This document shows positions 8,095 through 17,859 of a stretch of DNA of 60,718 nucleotides, piece after piece (the stretch's first letter is position 1; every line of letters starts with the position of its first letter). The stretch spans positions 1 to 60,718 of the forward strand of contig NZ_FOBL01000016.1 of the NCBI RefSeq assembly GCF_900109825.1, read 5' to 3'. The stretch comes from Alkalibacterium putridalgicola (GTDB taxonomy: Bacteria > Bacillota > Bacilli > Lactobacillales > Carnobacteriaceae_A). Below the pieces are notes generated by a model. That model saw only the letters and a program-made list of their open reading frames with translations. It ran no database searches and had not been told where the DNA came from. Both the position numbers and the translations under genes were made by a program.

Positions 8095-8382
8095 ATGAAA
8101 AGAGTCTTAACTGCTTTTATCCTGTTGTTCCTGTTCCTTCTTGCCGGCTGTCAGTCAGGAGAGACCTTTGAAGGCACTGTTATTCGATTGGACGAGTATA
8201 GTGTGATCGTTGAACCATCCGAAGGTGAAGACATCAGACGTTCAGGAACAGAAGTGAGCATACCTGTCGAGGAAGATTTGAATCTGGAAGTTGGAGATCG
8301 TGTACGTGTCACGCATGAAGGACCCGTTATGGAAAGTTATCCGCTGCAGATAAACCTTATCGAAATCGAACGCATAGACTGA
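8095..8382 (+). CDS. Small lipoprotein, DUF3221/YobA-like
   Basis: 95 aa. The ATG at 8095 has GAGGGGG upstream and starts a clear lipoprotein signal: KR, a hydrophobic core and the lipobox LLAGC, with Cys as the lipidated residue. The mature part is one small beta-rich acidic domain (GTVIRLDEYSVIVEPSEGED ... VGDRVRVTHEGPVMESYPLQ), resembling DUF3221 proteins of unknown role. It starts 20 bp after coaA and is probably in the same transcript, although no functional link to CoA is apparent. Confidence 0.8.
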   Translation: MKRVLTAFILLFLFLLAGCQSGETFEGTVIRLDEYSVIVEPSEGEDIRRSGTEVSIPVEEDLNLEVGDRVRVTHEGPVMESYPLQINLIEIERID

Positions 8383-8530
8383 TTTAACCGTCAGTAAAGT
8401 TTGTCTACCCGGAAAGTATGACGATTTTGTGACTAATGTCATCATAAATGCAAAAGCTTTGGTTTCAGGATATAAAACCCGAGTCACCTGTATTATACTA
8501 AAGGAAAGAGCAGACGAGGAGATGGCGGAT

Positions 8531-9514
8531 ATGGATCAGCAGAGAGAAATCGAAAGCTTGAAAAATGAATTGGAAGCTGTAAAGCGATTGAATAAAGAGC
8601 TCCTCAAACTACAGCAGGATCAGGATTCACTGGAATTTTCCTGGATCGGAAATTTAGGGCATTGGTTCTGGGATTTTAAAGAGAACAAAGTCACCTTCAA
8701 TCCAAAGAAAGCAGAAGCACTGGGGTTCAAAAAGGAAGAACTTCCGGAATCTGTGGATTTTCAGTTCTTTACCGATCGTCTGCATCCGGAAGACTACGAT
8801 TTTGTCATGCAGATGATGCAGAATCATCTGGCAGGAAAAATTCCGGTCTGGGAAGTAAAATATCGTATACAAGCAAAAGACGGGTCTTACAAAACGTATT
8901 ATGACCGTGGGACAGTCACACAGCGTTCTGAAAGCGGCGAACCTTTGTTTCTGGCCGGTATCGTCTTTGATGTGACAAATTACGAAGCGGAAAAACAGGA
9001 ACTGATGAAAGAAAACAAAGAATGGGCCCAGCTGTCAAAACAGGATAAACTGACGGGCTTATTCAACCGTTCCAATATCCTTGTGAGGCTGGGGCAAGTC
9101 ATATCCGACGTCAATAAGCAGAACAAGAAGACCGTATCTATGATCATCCTGGATATCGACAATCTTGAACACCAGAATGCCCTGTTTGGCCCCTTATTTG
9201 GAGATGAAGTCATAAAAGAAGCGGCCGGAGTCATAAAAGAAACGCTGCAACCGGATCAGTTTGCCGGGACGTTCGAGGGCGGAAAATTTCTGATCGTCTT
9301 GCCGGATGTCAAAAAGAGAGAAGCGCTTGAAATAGCAGAAGAGATCCGCGTGAAATTTAATGAGCGTGAGTTCAGTGAACCTGCTGAAGTGACGAGCAGT
9401 TCGGGGGTAGCTGAATATATGGGGAACGAAACGGTAAGCCAGCTCTTTAACCGTGCAGACAGACTATTATATAAAGTCAAGCAAAATGGAAAAAATGATG
9501 TGTTATCCGATTAA
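8531..9514 (+). CDS. PAS domain protein with degenerate GGDEF domain
   Basis: About 327 aa. A short N-terminal coiled coil (residues 1-30) is followed by a PAS fold of the PAS_3 type (about 35-155, including WFWDFKENKVTFNPK-like and RLHPEDYDFV blocks), then a GGDEF-type domain starting DKLTGLFNRSNI. The signature loop reads EGGKF instead of GGDEF (FEGGKFLIVLP), losing the metal-binding and catalytic acidic residues, so diguanylate cyclase activity is unlikely. A sensor or GTP-binding role is possible. Start: the ATG at 8531 has GAGGAG nine bases upstream; the ATG at 8522 directly abuts that site. No transmembrane segment seen. Confidence 0.85.
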   Translation: MDQQREIESLKNELEAVKRLNKELLKLQQDQDSLEFSWIGNLGHWFWDFKENKVTFNPKKAEALGFKKEELPESVDFQFFTDRLHPEDYDFVMQMMQNHLAGKIPVWEVKYRIQAKDGSYKTYYDRGTVTQRSESGEPLFLAGIVFDVTNYEAEKQELMKENKEWAQLSKQDKLTGLFNRSNILVRLGQVISDVNKQNKKTVSMIILDIDNLEHQNALFGPLFGDEVIKEAAGVIKETLQPDQFAGTFEGGKFLIVLPDVKKREALEIAEEIRVKFNEREFSEPAEVTSSSGVAEYMGNETVSQLFNRADRLLYKVKQNGKNDVLSD

Positions 9515-9582
9515 AAGAAACATATGATGAGATAACAGGTCATTCCTTATCACTGATCAACCTGTAATAGAAAGCCAGTAGA

Positions 9583-10335
9583 ATGGATGAACGAATAATG
9601 AATAGCAAAGTGACGATTCTGGGTATTCCCTTTGATAATATGACACGTAAAGAATTTCTGAAAGCACTATATGAACGGCTGAACACAGGACAGAAAACGT
9701 TTTTAGTGACCGCCAATCCTGAGATAGTGATGTATGCACGAGACAATCCAGATTACTATCAATTGCTGATGCAGGCAGATTTCATTGCTCCAGACGGTAT
9801 TGGCATCGTAAAAGCTTCTCATGCGCTGGGTACGCCGATCAAAGAGCGGGTACCGGGATTTGAACTGATGCTGGGTCTTCTGGAAATCGCTGATCTGGAA
9901 AAAAAGAACGTCTACTTTATAGGCGCAGAAGAAGAAATCATTGAACTGACGATCTCAGAAGTAAAGAAAAAATGGCCTGACATTAAGATTGCCGGCTATC
10001 ACCATGGCTATTTCAATCATGCCGATCCTGAAATGATCAAAAAAGTCAAGAAGACCGAGCCTGACATGATATTCGTCGCCTTCGGGTTTCCAAGGCAAGA
10101 GAAATGGATCAGTAACTATCTTAGTCAAGTTGACCATGGTATCGCTGTGGGTGTAGGGGGGAGTTTTGATGTCCTGTCGGGCAAAACGAAACGGGCCCCT
10201 AAACTCGTGCAGTACTTTCATGTTGAGTGGCTTTATAGACTCATCAAACAGCCATCAAGGTACAAACGCATGTCCGTTCTGCCAAAATTCCTTCAGGAAA
10301 TCTATAGACAGAAGAAAAAGGATAAAGTTCAATGA
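9583..10335 (+). CDS. tagA: WecG/TagA/CpsF-family N-acetylmannosaminyltransferase
   Basis: About 250 aa GT26 enzyme. In Gram-positive bacteria TagA transfers ManNAc from UDP-ManNAc to undecaprenyl-PP-GlcNAc, the second committed step of wall teichoic acid linkage-unit synthesis at the membrane face. Conserved blocks are TANPEIVMYAR, APDGIGIVKAS (with the catalytic-site Asp), FIGAEEEI, AFGFPRQEKWI and VGGSFDVLSGKTKRAP. The start could also be the ATG at 9598. The following glycosyltransferase overlaps its stop by 4 bp. tagO lies at 17.8 kb in the same window. Confidence 0.9.
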   Translation: MDERIMNSKVTILGIPFDNMTRKEFLKALYERLNTGQKTFLVTANPEIVMYARDNPDYYQLLMQADFIAPDGIGIVKASHALGTPIKERVPGFELMLGLLEIADLEKKNVYFIGAEEEIIELTISEVKKKWPDIKIAGYHHGYFNHADPEMIKKVKKTEPDMIFVAFGFPRQEKWISNYLSQVDHGIAVGVGGSFDVLSGKTKRAPKLVQYFHVEWLYRLIKQPSRYKRMSVLPKFLQEIYRQKKKDKVQ

Positions 10336-11429
10336 AAATTGCACATATCAATGCAGGAAATGAATTTGGCGGCGGGCTCGTACACATCGTTTCGCTGCTT
10401 GAGAAGCTGAAAGCTGAACAGATCGATTTGATCGTTTTTGAAGAAGGACCGGTTGCTCAGGCGGCGCGCGAAGCGGGGGTCAGCGTCTACGTTTTTGAAC
10501 AGAAGAACCGGTTTGATTTGTCTGTCCTGTACCAATTGAGAAGGTTCATCTTGAAACAGGACTATACGATCCTTCATACACATGGACCGCGTGCCAACAG
10601 CCTTATGGCATTCCTTTCTCCTTTTTTGACTGTCAAGTGGGTAATAACTGTGCACAGTCACCCTCTGCTTGATTTCAAAGACCGTGGATCCATGGGCAAG
10701 ATGTTTGAACTCATCCATTTGAAGACATTTAAGCGAGCAGATGGCATTATCACTGTTTCGCATGAAATCAGCACATTTTTAAAGTCACAGGGCATACCAG
10801 CCTGCTGCATCAAAGTCATACATAATGGTATCCGATTTTCTGACTCCAAGGAACGATCCGCATCTGTCAGTCAGAAAAGGTTTACCCTTGTCACGGTGGG
10901 AAGGTTAACTAAAATAAAAGGGTATGACGTTCTCATGGATGCTCTAAGTGAGTTCACAGAACAGAACTGGCAGTGGGACATTTGTGGAGACGGAGAAGAG
11001 ATGAATGCATTAAAGAGAAAAGGTGAAGCATACGATCTTATGGACCATCTCAACTTTAAAGGATGGCTGTCAGGTGCTGAGATAAGGGAAGCGTTACGGG
11101 AGGCGGATGTTTTTATATTACCGTCTTTGAGCGAAGGCTTTCCGATGATCCTGTTGGAAGCAGCGGATGAAAAGACGCCCGTCATTGCAACGGATGTGGG
11201 AGATGTCAGAGAAGTGATCAGAGATGCCAGTATGGGCTGGCTTGTTGCTCCCGGAGATGCGGATGCATTGAAGGACGCTCTGTCAGAAGCTTATGACCTT
11301 TGGAAAAAAGATCAGTTAAGTATAAAGGGTCATCACCTGCGAACCTTTGCCTCGCGTTTTTCAATAGAAAAACAGTCTCAGTCTGTCCTTGTTTTTTATA
11401 ATGAAATCATGGCAGAACACCGGAAATAG
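10332..11429 (+). CDS. GT4-family glycosyltransferase
   Basis: 365 aa GT-B fold. The N-terminal half begins MKIAHINAGNEFGGGLVHIVSLL (acceptor side), and the C-terminal half carries VGRLTKIKGYDVLMDA and the donor-binding E-x7-E region PSLSEGFPMILLEA. The start ATG overlaps the tagA stop (ATGA), so the two are translated together. By position it probably adds a sugar in wall teichoic acid or another surface polymer, but the acceptor and donor cannot be read from the sequence. Confidence 0.88.
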   Translation: MKIAHINAGNEFGGGLVHIVSLLEKLKAEQIDLIVFEEGPVAQAAREAGVSVYVFEQKNRFDLSVLYQLRRFILKQDYTILHTHGPRANSLMAFLSPFLTVKWVITVHSHPLLDFKDRGSMGKMFELIHLKTFKRADGIITVSHEISTFLKSQGIPACCIKVIHNGIRFSDSKERSASVSQKRFTLVTVGRLTKIKGYDVLMDALSEFTEQNWQWDICGDGEEMNALKRKGEAYDLMDHLNFKGWLSGAEIREALREADVFILPSLSEGFPMILLEAADEKTPVIATDVGDVREVIRDASMGWLVAPGDADALKDALSEAYDLWKKDQLSIKGHHLRTFASRFSIEKQSQSVLVFYNEIMAEHRK

Positions 11430-11463
11430 AGAAAGTTTCTATTTCCGGTGTTTTGTTTTTTTA
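11416..11463 (+). terminator. Terminator after the GT4 gene
   Basis: A 15-bp perfect stem (11416-11430 / 11438-11452) overlaps the stop codon of the glycosyltransferase and is followed by a T-rich tail. It closes the coaA-to-GT4 block. Confidence 0.9.
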
Positions 11464-11563
11464 TATGATATTTATGCGCATACTTCTGTCAGAATCGACG
11501 CAGGGAAGCGTGAATTATGATATACTTCAATACAGAGACACCTTATAATGAGGAGGAAAAAAG

Positions 11564-13045
11564 ATGTTACAGACCTATGCAGATGACAGCATGGCATTGC
11601 ATACTGATTTCTATGAACTGAATATGATCTACACCTACTGGAAAAAAGGGAACCATTTAAATACAGCTGTTTTTGAAGTGTATTACCGGAATAATCCTTT
11701 CGGTATCGGCTACACTATCTTTGCGGGACTGGAAAGAGTCGTTGATTATGTTAAGAACCTCTCCTTCAGTGAATCGGATATCCAATACTTAAGAGAAGTA
11801 AAAGAGTTTCCTGAAGACTTCTTAATGTACTTAGAAAATTGGAAGTTTAAAGGGACGATCCGTGCATTTAGAGAAGGGGAAGTTGCTTTCGCTGATGAAC
11901 CGCTTATCCAGGTAGAAGGGCCCATTGCAGACTGTCAGCTGATCGAAACAGCTTTGCTCAATATCATCAACTTTCAGACACTCATTGCCACGAAAGCTTC
12001 ACAAATCAAGAGTGCAGCTGGAGATGATCCTGTCCTGGAATTCGGGGCCAGACGCGCTCAGGAATTTGACGCAGCCCATTGGGGAGCACGGGCGACTTAT
12101 ATAGGCGGGTGTGATGCGACAAGCAACACGAGAGCCGGTAAAATATTCGGGATACCGGCTTCAGGTACGCATGCGCATGCGCTCGTCCAGGCCTACAGAG
12201 ATGAGTATCAGGCATTTAAGGCCTATGCTGAAACCCATAAGGATTGTGTGTTTTTAGTGGACACGTACCATACTCTGGACTCAGGTGTTCCCAATGCCAT
12301 ACGGGTAGCAAGAGAAATGGGAGATAAAATCAATTTTCTTGGTGTAAGACTCGATTCCGGTGACTTATCTTACTTGTCAAAACGCGTGAGACAACAGCTG
12401 GATCAGGCAGGATTCCCTGATGCAAAGATATATGTCTCTAATGATTTAGATGCAGAAACGATTTTGAACCTTAAAATGCAGGGGGCAAAAATCGATGTCT
12501 GGGGAGTGGGTACCAAGATGATCACGGCGTTTGATCAGCCCGCACTGGGTGCTGTCTACAAAATCGTATCGGTTGAAGGTAAAAACGAAACAATGTACCC
12601 GACCCTGAAGCTGACCGCTAATGCGTCAAAGATCACGACACCCGGCAAAAAACAGGTCTGGCGGATCCGGTCACATGATAACAAAAAACCTGAAGGGGAT
12701 TACATCACTCTTTATGAAGAAAGACCTGATCTTCAAGATGAGTTATTCATGTTCCATCCCCAGTACACGTATATAAATAAAACGCTGGATGATTTCCAGG
12801 CACGACCACTGCTGCATGATATTATTGTTGACGGCCAGCTTGTCTATGATATGCCTACGCTTGAAGAAATCAAAGCGTATGCCAAGGATAGTCTTTCTGA
12901 ACAATGGGAAGAACATAAACGACTTTTAAATCCGGAACCTTATCCTGTTGATTTGTCACAGAAACTCTACGATGCAAAAGTGGAAACAATCAAATTGTTC
13001 AAAGAGATAGCTAAAGACCAGCCGAATGATCAGTCTATTTTTTAA
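11564..13045 (+). CDS. pncB: Nicotinate phosphoribosyltransferase
   Basis: 493 aa, makes nicotinate mononucleotide from nicotinate, PRPP and ATP, the entry of the Preiss-Handler NAD salvage route. ALHTDFYELNM, EFGARRAQEFDAA, PASGTHAHALV (with the conserved phosphorylated His region) and LGVRLDSGDL are family blocks. The strong ribosome site AGGAGG precedes the ATG. A -10-like TATACT lies near 11520. It is followed by nadE 43 bp downstream, so the two probably form one NAD-salvage operon. Confidence 0.95.
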   Translation: MLQTYADDSMALHTDFYELNMIYTYWKKGNHLNTAVFEVYYRNNPFGIGYTIFAGLERVVDYVKNLSFSESDIQYLREVKEFPEDFLMYLENWKFKGTIRAFREGEVAFADEPLIQVEGPIADCQLIETALLNIINFQTLIATKASQIKSAAGDDPVLEFGARRAQEFDAAHWGARATYIGGCDATSNTRAGKIFGIPASGTHAHALVQAYRDEYQAFKAYAETHKDCVFLVDTYHTLDSGVPNAIRVAREMGDKINFLGVRLDSGDLSYLSKRVRQQLDQAGFPDAKIYVSNDLDAETILNLKMQGAKIDVWGVGTKMITAFDQPALGAVYKIVSVEGKNETMYPTLKLTANASKITTPGKKQVWRIRSHDNKKPEGDYITLYEERPDLQDELFMFHPQYTYINKTLDDFQARPLLHDIIVDGQLVYDMPTLEEIKAYAKDSLSEQWEEHKRLLNPEPYPVDLSQKLYDAKVETIKLFKEIAKDQPNDQSIF

Positions 13046-13088
13046 GCCCTGACTTTAAATGTCAATTATAGAGGAGAGTAGATAAGAT

Positions 13089-13919
13089 ATGATATCTGAT
13101 TTACAGAAAAAAATAGTAGAAGAAATGCACGTTTCACCGACGATCGATCCTGAAAAAGAAATTCGACGATCGATCGATTTCATGAAAGCCTATATGAAGA
13201 AACATCCGTTCCTGAAATCATTTGTTCTGGGAATATCCGGCGGACAGGATTCGACCCTGCTTGGGAAACTGGCTCAAATGGCAGTCGAAGAACTGCGGGA
13301 AGAAACAGGAAACCAGGATTATCTGTTTATAGCCGTTCGTCTACCTTATGGCGTGCAGGCGGATGAAGCAGATGCGATGGATGCGATCGAATGGATGCAG
13401 CCGGACAAAGTGATGCGCGTAGATATCAAGCCTTCAGTCGACGCCACTGAAAAAAGTGTGGAAGCGAATCTGCTGACTTTGAGCGACTTCAATAAAGGAA
13501 ATATCAAAGCGCGTGAACGGATGATCATTCAATATGCCATAGCCGGGGATACGAGCGGGGTCGTGTTAGGAACTGACCATTCTGCTGAATCTGTAACTGG
13601 TTTCTATACAAAATACGGTGATGGTGGAACGGATATCAATCCGCTTTTCCGTTTGAATAAAAGACAAGGGAAACAGTTACTGATCGAATTGAATGCACCG
13701 GAACATTTAGTTGAAAAAGTACCGACAGCCGATCTGGAAAGTGATAAACCCGGTATTGCAGACGAAGTCGCTTTGGGTGTGACTTACCACGACATCGACG
13801 ATTACCTTGAAGGAAAAGAAATTTCAGAAGAGTCAGCAAAAAAAATAGAACAGTGGTATCTGCAGACACGGCATAAGCGTCACTTGCCAGTAACGGTTTT
13901 TGACGAGTTCTGGAAATAA
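13089..13919 (+). CDS. nadE: Ammonia-dependent NAD+ synthetase
   Basis: 276 aa, amidates nicotinate adenine dinucleotide to NAD+ with ATP and ammonia. The PP-loop [13 protein letters not shown] (about residues 47-59) is complete, and [20 protein letters not shown] and [13 protein letters not shown] are typical active-site segments. There is no N-terminal glutaminase domain, so it belongs to the short, ammonia-using class. It pairs with pncB just upstream. Confidence 0.96.
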   Translation: MISDLQKKIVEEMHVSPTIDPEKEIRRSIDFMKAYMKKHPFLKSFVLGISGGQDSTLLGKLAQMAVEELREETGNQDYLFIAVRLPYGVQADEADAMDAIEWMQPDKVMRVDIKPSVDATEKSVEANLLTLSDFNKGNIKARERMIIQYAIAGDTSGVVLGTDHSAESVTGFYTKYGDGGTDINPLFRLNKRQGKQLLIELNAPEHLVEKVPTADLESDKPGIADEVALGVTYHDIDDYLEGKEISEESAKKIEQWYLQTRHKRHLPVTVFDEFWK

Positions 13920-13923
13920 AAAG

Positions 13924-13960
13924 ACAGTCTCCATGCTCTTAAAAAGAGAATGGAGACTGT
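13924..13960 (+). terminator. Hairpin after nadE, possible terminator
   Basis: Arms 13924-13940 and 13944-13960 pair over about 16 bp with one mismatch. No T-run follows (next bases tcatgtcgg), so it may be a 3'-protecting or weak termination structure rather than a full terminator. Confidence 0.5.
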
Positions 13961-14011
13961 TCATGTCGGAGAAACTGGTTTTCAGTTATAGAATAAAAAG
14001 GAGGAACACTT

Positions 14012-15148
14012 TTGATTAAAGTATACATTAACGCACATATATTCACGGGTGAAGGAGAAATCGAAAATGGCTTTATCCGATTCTCCAATGAGATCCTGGA
14101 TGTAGGTAAAATGGAGCACTACGAAAAAAAGATAGACGAAGAGGAGTCGGATCTTAAAGGAAATTACATCATCCCCGGCTTTATCGATGTTCATAGTCAT
14201 GGTGGCTACGGTATAGATAATATGGATGCGGATCCAAAAAAAATAAGCGACATGACTTATAAAATGCTGGAGGAGGGGATCACATCCTACTTCCCGACGA
14301 CTATGACCCAGTCTGATGAAAATATTGAAGCGTCATTGAAAGCAATCAATGAAGCAGCGCAGATGAATCCGATGATCCAGGGCATCCATGTTGAAGGTCC
14401 TTTCATTTCAAAAGATTTCAAAGGCGCTCAGCCGGAAGAATTTATTCGGCCCGCCCAGCTCGACACGTTGGAAAAATGGCAGAAACTGAGCGGTGAACGT
14501 ATCCGTCTCATCACTTATGCGCCTGAAACAGGTGATGTGAAAGATTTCGAGACCTATTGTCAGGAAAATGATATTATATTGTCTGCGGGACACTCCGGGG
14601 CAACTTATGAACAGCTGAAAGAATCAGGAGCTACGCACATTACGCATCTGTTTAACGGTCAACTGGGACTGCATCACAGAGAAATAGGCGTCAGCGGTTT
14701 CGGCCTGCTGGAAGACAATGTAAAGGTTGAAATGATCGTTGATGGTCACCACATTTCCAAGGAAATGGTGAAACTTGCTTACAAAGCAAAAGGTGCCGAG
14801 GGTATCGAGCTGATCACGGATTCCATGCGTGCAAAAGGAAGCCCAGAAGGTGAGAGCGAATTAGGCGGACAGAAAGTGATCGTCAAAGACAAACAAGCCC
14901 GACTAAGCAACGGATCTCTGGCCGGTAGTGTCTTGACCTTTATCGATGCTTTCAACAATATGATGGCATTTACTGATTGTTCCATGCTTGAAGCAGTGAA
15001 AATGAGTTCATATAATCAGGCAAAAGAATTCAACTTGACCACTAAGGGAGAATTGAATCCGAACTTTGATGCCGATATGGTCATTTTGGATAAAGATCAT
15101 AAACTGCAAGAAACCATTTTAGGAGGAAATATCCATGCATTCAACTAA
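14012..15148 (+). CDS. nagA: N-acetylglucosamine-6-phosphate deacetylase
   Basis: 378 aa amidohydrolase that removes acetate from GlcNAc-6-P. The metal-binding pattern is visible as [20 protein letters not shown] (conserved Glu), a GHSGATYEQ block and the THLFNG segment, with the catalytic Asp in ITDSMRAKG. The start is a TTG at 14012 with AAAGGAGGA at good spacing; no ATG is nearby. First gene of nagA-nagB-nagR; nagB begins inside its 3' end (14-bp overlap). Feeds amino sugars from the wall or diet into glycolysis. Confidence 0.95.
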   Translation: MIKVYINAHIFTGEGEIENGFIRFSNEILDVGKMEHYEKKIDEEESDLKGNYIIPGFIDVHSHGGYGIDNMDADPKKISDMTYKMLEEGITSYFPTTMTQSDENIEASLKAINEAAQMNPMIQGIHVEGPFISKDFKGAQPEEFIRPAQLDTLEKWQKLSGERIRLITYAPETGDVKDFETYCQENDIILSAGHSGATYEQLKESGATHITHLFNGQLGLHHREIGVSGFGLLEDNVKVEMIVDGHHISKEMVKLAYKAKGAEGIELITDSMRAKGSPEGESELGGQKVIVKDKQARLSNGSLAGSVLTFIDAFNNMMAFTDCSMLEAVKMSSYNQAKEFNLTTKGELNPNFDADMVILDKDHKLQETILGGNIHAFN

Positions 15149-15857
15149 TTCATCCAACATCAAAATCGAAGTGGTGAAAAATAAAGAAGAAGGCGGCAAA
15201 GTAGCCTACCGACTGATAAAAGAGGCCATGGAAGAAGGGGCTGAAGTTTTCGGACTGGCAACCGGCAGCACGCCGGAAATGCTTTATAAAGAACTGAGGG
15301 AAAGCGATCTGGATTTTTCAGATAAAATAGCTGTAAATTTGGATGAATATATCGGTTTAGAAGCGGATCATCCGCAAAGCTACGAACACTTTATGAAGGA
15401 ACAGCTCTTCAATGACAAGCCTTTTAAAGAAACGCATATTCCCGACGGACTGGCTACTGAAGAAGATGAAAATGAACGTTACGATGAGATCCTTGAAAAA
15501 AATCCGATCGATGTACAAATTTTAGGTATCGGAACGAATGCGCACATCGGTTTCAACGAGCCGGGCACGCCATTCGATACAAAAACACATAAAATAAAAC
15601 TGACTGAAGATACCATCCAGGCAAACAAACGCTACTTTGAATCTGAAGACGAGGTTCCTGACTATGCATACTCCATGGGGATAGCATCGATCATGGCCGC
15701 TAAAAAAATCATTCTGATGGCCTATGGAAAGAATAAAGCAGAAGCTATCGAAAAGACCGTGAACGGTCCTGTATCAGAAGACGTTCCTGCCAGTATCCTC
15801 CAGAAGCATCCGGATGTTGTTATTATTGTGGATGAAGAAGCTGCCAGCCAGTTATAA
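15135..15857 (+). CDS. nagB: Glucosamine-6-phosphate deaminase
   Basis: 240 aa, converts glucosamine-6-P to fructose-6-P and ammonia. [23 protein letters not shown] and [15 protein letters not shown] are the active-site motifs of the short Gram-positive NagB type. Its ribosome site TAGGAGGA lies within nagA, and the overlap implies coupled translation. The product stands opposite to GlmS, so this operon helps set the amino-sugar flux to the wall. Confidence 0.95.
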   Translation: MHSTNSSNIKIEVVKNKEEGGKVAYRLIKEAMEEGAEVFGLATGSTPEMLYKELRESDLDFSDKIAVNLDEYIGLEADHPQSYEHFMKEQLFNDKPFKETHIPDGLATEEDENERYDEILEKNPIDVQILGIGTNAHIGFNEPGTPFDTKTHKIKLTEDTIQANKRYFESEDEVPDYAYSMGIASIMAAKKIILMAYGKNKAEAIEKTVNGPVSEDVPASILQKHPDVVIIVDEEAASQL

Positions 15858-15892
15858 GCAGCCTGCTAATTCATTTTTAGGAAGGACAGACC

Positions 15893-16606
15893 ATGTCAAA
15901 AAAAGTACCTGTATACATTGCAATGCATAATAAGCTGAGACAGAAAGTAATGTCAAATGAATGGAGCAAAGGGCAGAAGATCCCTTCTGAACGGGCACTT
16001 GCAGCTGATTTCAATGTCAGCCGCATGACAGCGAGGCAAGCAGTGAGTTCCCTGGTGGAAGAAGGACTGCTTGAAAGGAAACAGGGGGCCGGGACATTTG
16101 TAGCCTCTGACAAAGTCCGTGAAAAGCTGAGTGGTATCCCAAGTTTTACCGAAACGATCGAAAGACTGGGGAAAACGCCATCAAGTAAGCTGGTTTCTTT
16201 CTACACTAAGTATGCAAGCGAGAGTGAATCGGAGAAACTTAAAATAGGTCAGAATGAAGAAGTGCTTGTTATGGAACGCATACGCTTTGCGGATGACCAA
16301 CCGATATGTTTTGAAGTGGCAACGATCCCTTATCATATCGTGAGTGATATCAATAAAGATGAACTGAAACAGCACCTCTATCAGTCTCTTTCCGATAGAG
16401 GCTACCATGTTGCCCGAGCGGAGCAGATCATATCGGCTACATGGGCATCAGAACAGGTTGCCGATATGCTGAATGTGAAACGTGAGGCTCCGATCCTCAG
16501 ACTGAAACAAGTCAGCTATACTCAAGAGGAAAACCCGTTCGAATATGTCAGGGCCCAGTACGTCGGGTCACGCTATGAGTTTTTTATAGAAGCAAAAAGC
16601 AACTAA
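15893..16606 (+). CDS. GntR/HutC-family regulator, NagR (YvoA)-like
   Basis: 237 aa. N-terminal winged helix (about residues 5-70: QKVMSNEWSKGQKIPSERALA, FNVSRMTARQAVSSL, GLLERKQGAGTFVA) and a C-terminal UTRA effector domain. Position after nagAB and domain make-up match NagR/YvoA, which represses amino-sugar genes and is released by glucosamine-6-P or GlcNAc-6-P. I did not find a convincing operator upstream of nagA, so the regulated promoter remains open. Confidence 0.88.
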   Translation: MSKKVPVYIAMHNKLRQKVMSNEWSKGQKIPSERALAADFNVSRMTARQAVSSLVEEGLLERKQGAGTFVASDKVREKLSGIPSFTETIERLGKTPSSKLVSFYTKYASESESEKLKIGQNEEVLVMERIRFADDQPICFEVATIPYHIVSDINKDELKQHLYQSLSDRGYHVARAEQIISATWASEQVADMLNVKREAPILRLKQVSYTQEENPFEYVRAQYVGSRYEFFIEAKSN

Positions 16607-16684
16607 AAAATGTCACTTTTCTATCCAAGCTGGCTGGGCTGTTTTGCTCCAGTCAGATTTTTAGAGAAGTGACATTCTTTTTTA
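16605..16684. terminator. Bidirectional terminator between nagR and a convergent LCP gene
   Basis: Outer arms 16609-16623 and 16662-16676 pair over about 15 bp, enclose a smaller hairpin (CTGG...CCAG), and are flanked by A-rich and T-rich tracts on either side, so both converging genes could end here. Confidence 0.75.
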
Positions 16685-16685
16685 T

Positions 16686-17723
16686 CTAGTCTTCGTCCAG
16701 CAAATCTTCCGGATTTTCTATATCTTCCGGATCGGTTCCTTCATCCAGTTCCAGATGTTCACGCAGAGTGCTGCGTGCCTCTTCCAGAGATTCATCGTAG
16801 GGATTCCAGACGTAAAGCTCCTGATTGTATCGTTCGATATACTCATAAGAAGCTTCACCTGAAAGAACGACTGATTCGATCGTATTTGCAGCCGGTCTGT
16901 AGTTTGTTGCGACTGTCATCATCTGCTGACCGGACATGTTTGTCTGAAGGTTTTGTCCGATGGCATCAAGGATGTCTGTGAAATTCGTGACTGAATTGAT
17001 CGAGGCTAATTCATCGACGACCGCAGCGATCACCTCACGCTGTCGCTCTTGTCTGCCGAAATCACCTCTGGGATCCTGTTTTCTCATCCGTGCATAGCCG
17101 AGGGCTTCTTCGCCATCCAGTTCCTGTATACCTTCTTCGATAACGATAGCATCCGCGGTCTCTTCACTGTCCTGGACCGTGAACGAGAAGGGAGCATCTA
17201 CAGTGATGCCGCCAACAGCATCCACCAGATCAACAAGACCTTCAAAATTCAATGTGGCATAAAACGAAATAGGGATCGTCAGGTAATCTTCTACAAAATC
17301 AATCAGCCCTTTAATGCCCACTTCAGGATAAACAGCATTGAATTTTTCCTGAGTCGTGCTATCTGGTAGAGTGATCAAGGTATCTCTGGGAATCGAGATG
17401 ATTTTTGTCGATTCTTTATCAGGATTGACAGTGGCGACCATAATGGAATCTGAACGTCTCGATTCTCCTGCACCTTCTGCATCCAGACCTAAAATCAGGA
17501 AGGAGATCGGGTGGAGTTCACGCAGAGATTCATCTTGTTCACTTGTATCTCTCAACTCGTCAGGTGTCTCTTCATTGACGTCGTTTAAGAACACTCTGAC
17601 TTCATTTGCGTAGTAGCCGGCGATGACGCCGATAACCAGAAAGATGAGTAGGCCTAAGCCCAAGGCTACGCCTTTTAAACGCTTTACTTTTTCTGTTTTA
17701 TTTATGTGTTTGTCTGATCTCAT
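16686..17723 (-). CDS. LytR-CpsA-Psr (LCP) family wall polymer ligase
   Basis: 345 aa. A short basic cytoplasmic N-terminus, one transmembrane helix (about residues 19-42) and an extracellular LCP domain with SFLILGLDAEG, KIISIPRDTL (conserved Arg that binds the lipid pyrophosphate) and GYARMRKQDPRGDFGRQERQ. LCP enzymes attach teichoic acids or other polyprenyl-linked glycans to peptidoglycan. The C-terminus is strongly acidic (runs of Asp/Glu). GAGG lies 5 bases before the ATG at 17723. It diverges from tagO. Confidence 0.92.
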   Translation of the reverse strand: MRSDKHINKTEKVKRLKGVALGLGLLIFLVIGVIAGYYANEVRVFLNDVNEETPDELRDTSEQDESLRELHPISFLILGLDAEGAGESRRSDSIMVATVNPDKESTKIISIPRDTLITLPDSTTQEKFNAVYPEVGIKGLIDFVEDYLTIPISFYATLNFEGLVDLVDAVGGITVDAPFSFTVQDSEETADAIVIEEGIQELDGEEALGYARMRKQDPRGDFGRQERQREVIAAVVDELASINSVTNFTDILDAIGQNLQTNMSGQQMMTVATNYRPAANTIESVVLSGEASYEYIERYNQELYVWNPYDESLEEARSTLREHLELDEGTDPEDIENPEDLLDED

Positions 17724-17798
17724 ATGGACCTCTTTTCTAAAGGGTGACTGATAGGATTTATCTTTTATAAGTTTAATCTAGTTACAGGGTAAATGCAA

Positions 17799-17828
17799 TT
17801 GTATTTTGAAAGTTTAGAATGCTATAAT
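17799..17828 (+). promoter_or_regulatory. Promoter of the tagO-like gene
   Basis: TTGTAT (17799-17804), an 18-base spacer and a perfect TATAAT (17823-17828). The -10 overlaps an upstream in-frame ATG at 17827, so that ATG cannot be in the transcript; the start must lie downstream. Confidence 0.65.
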
Positions 17829-17859
17829 GAGTGCAAAACAGCATGAAAAGAGAATGATT

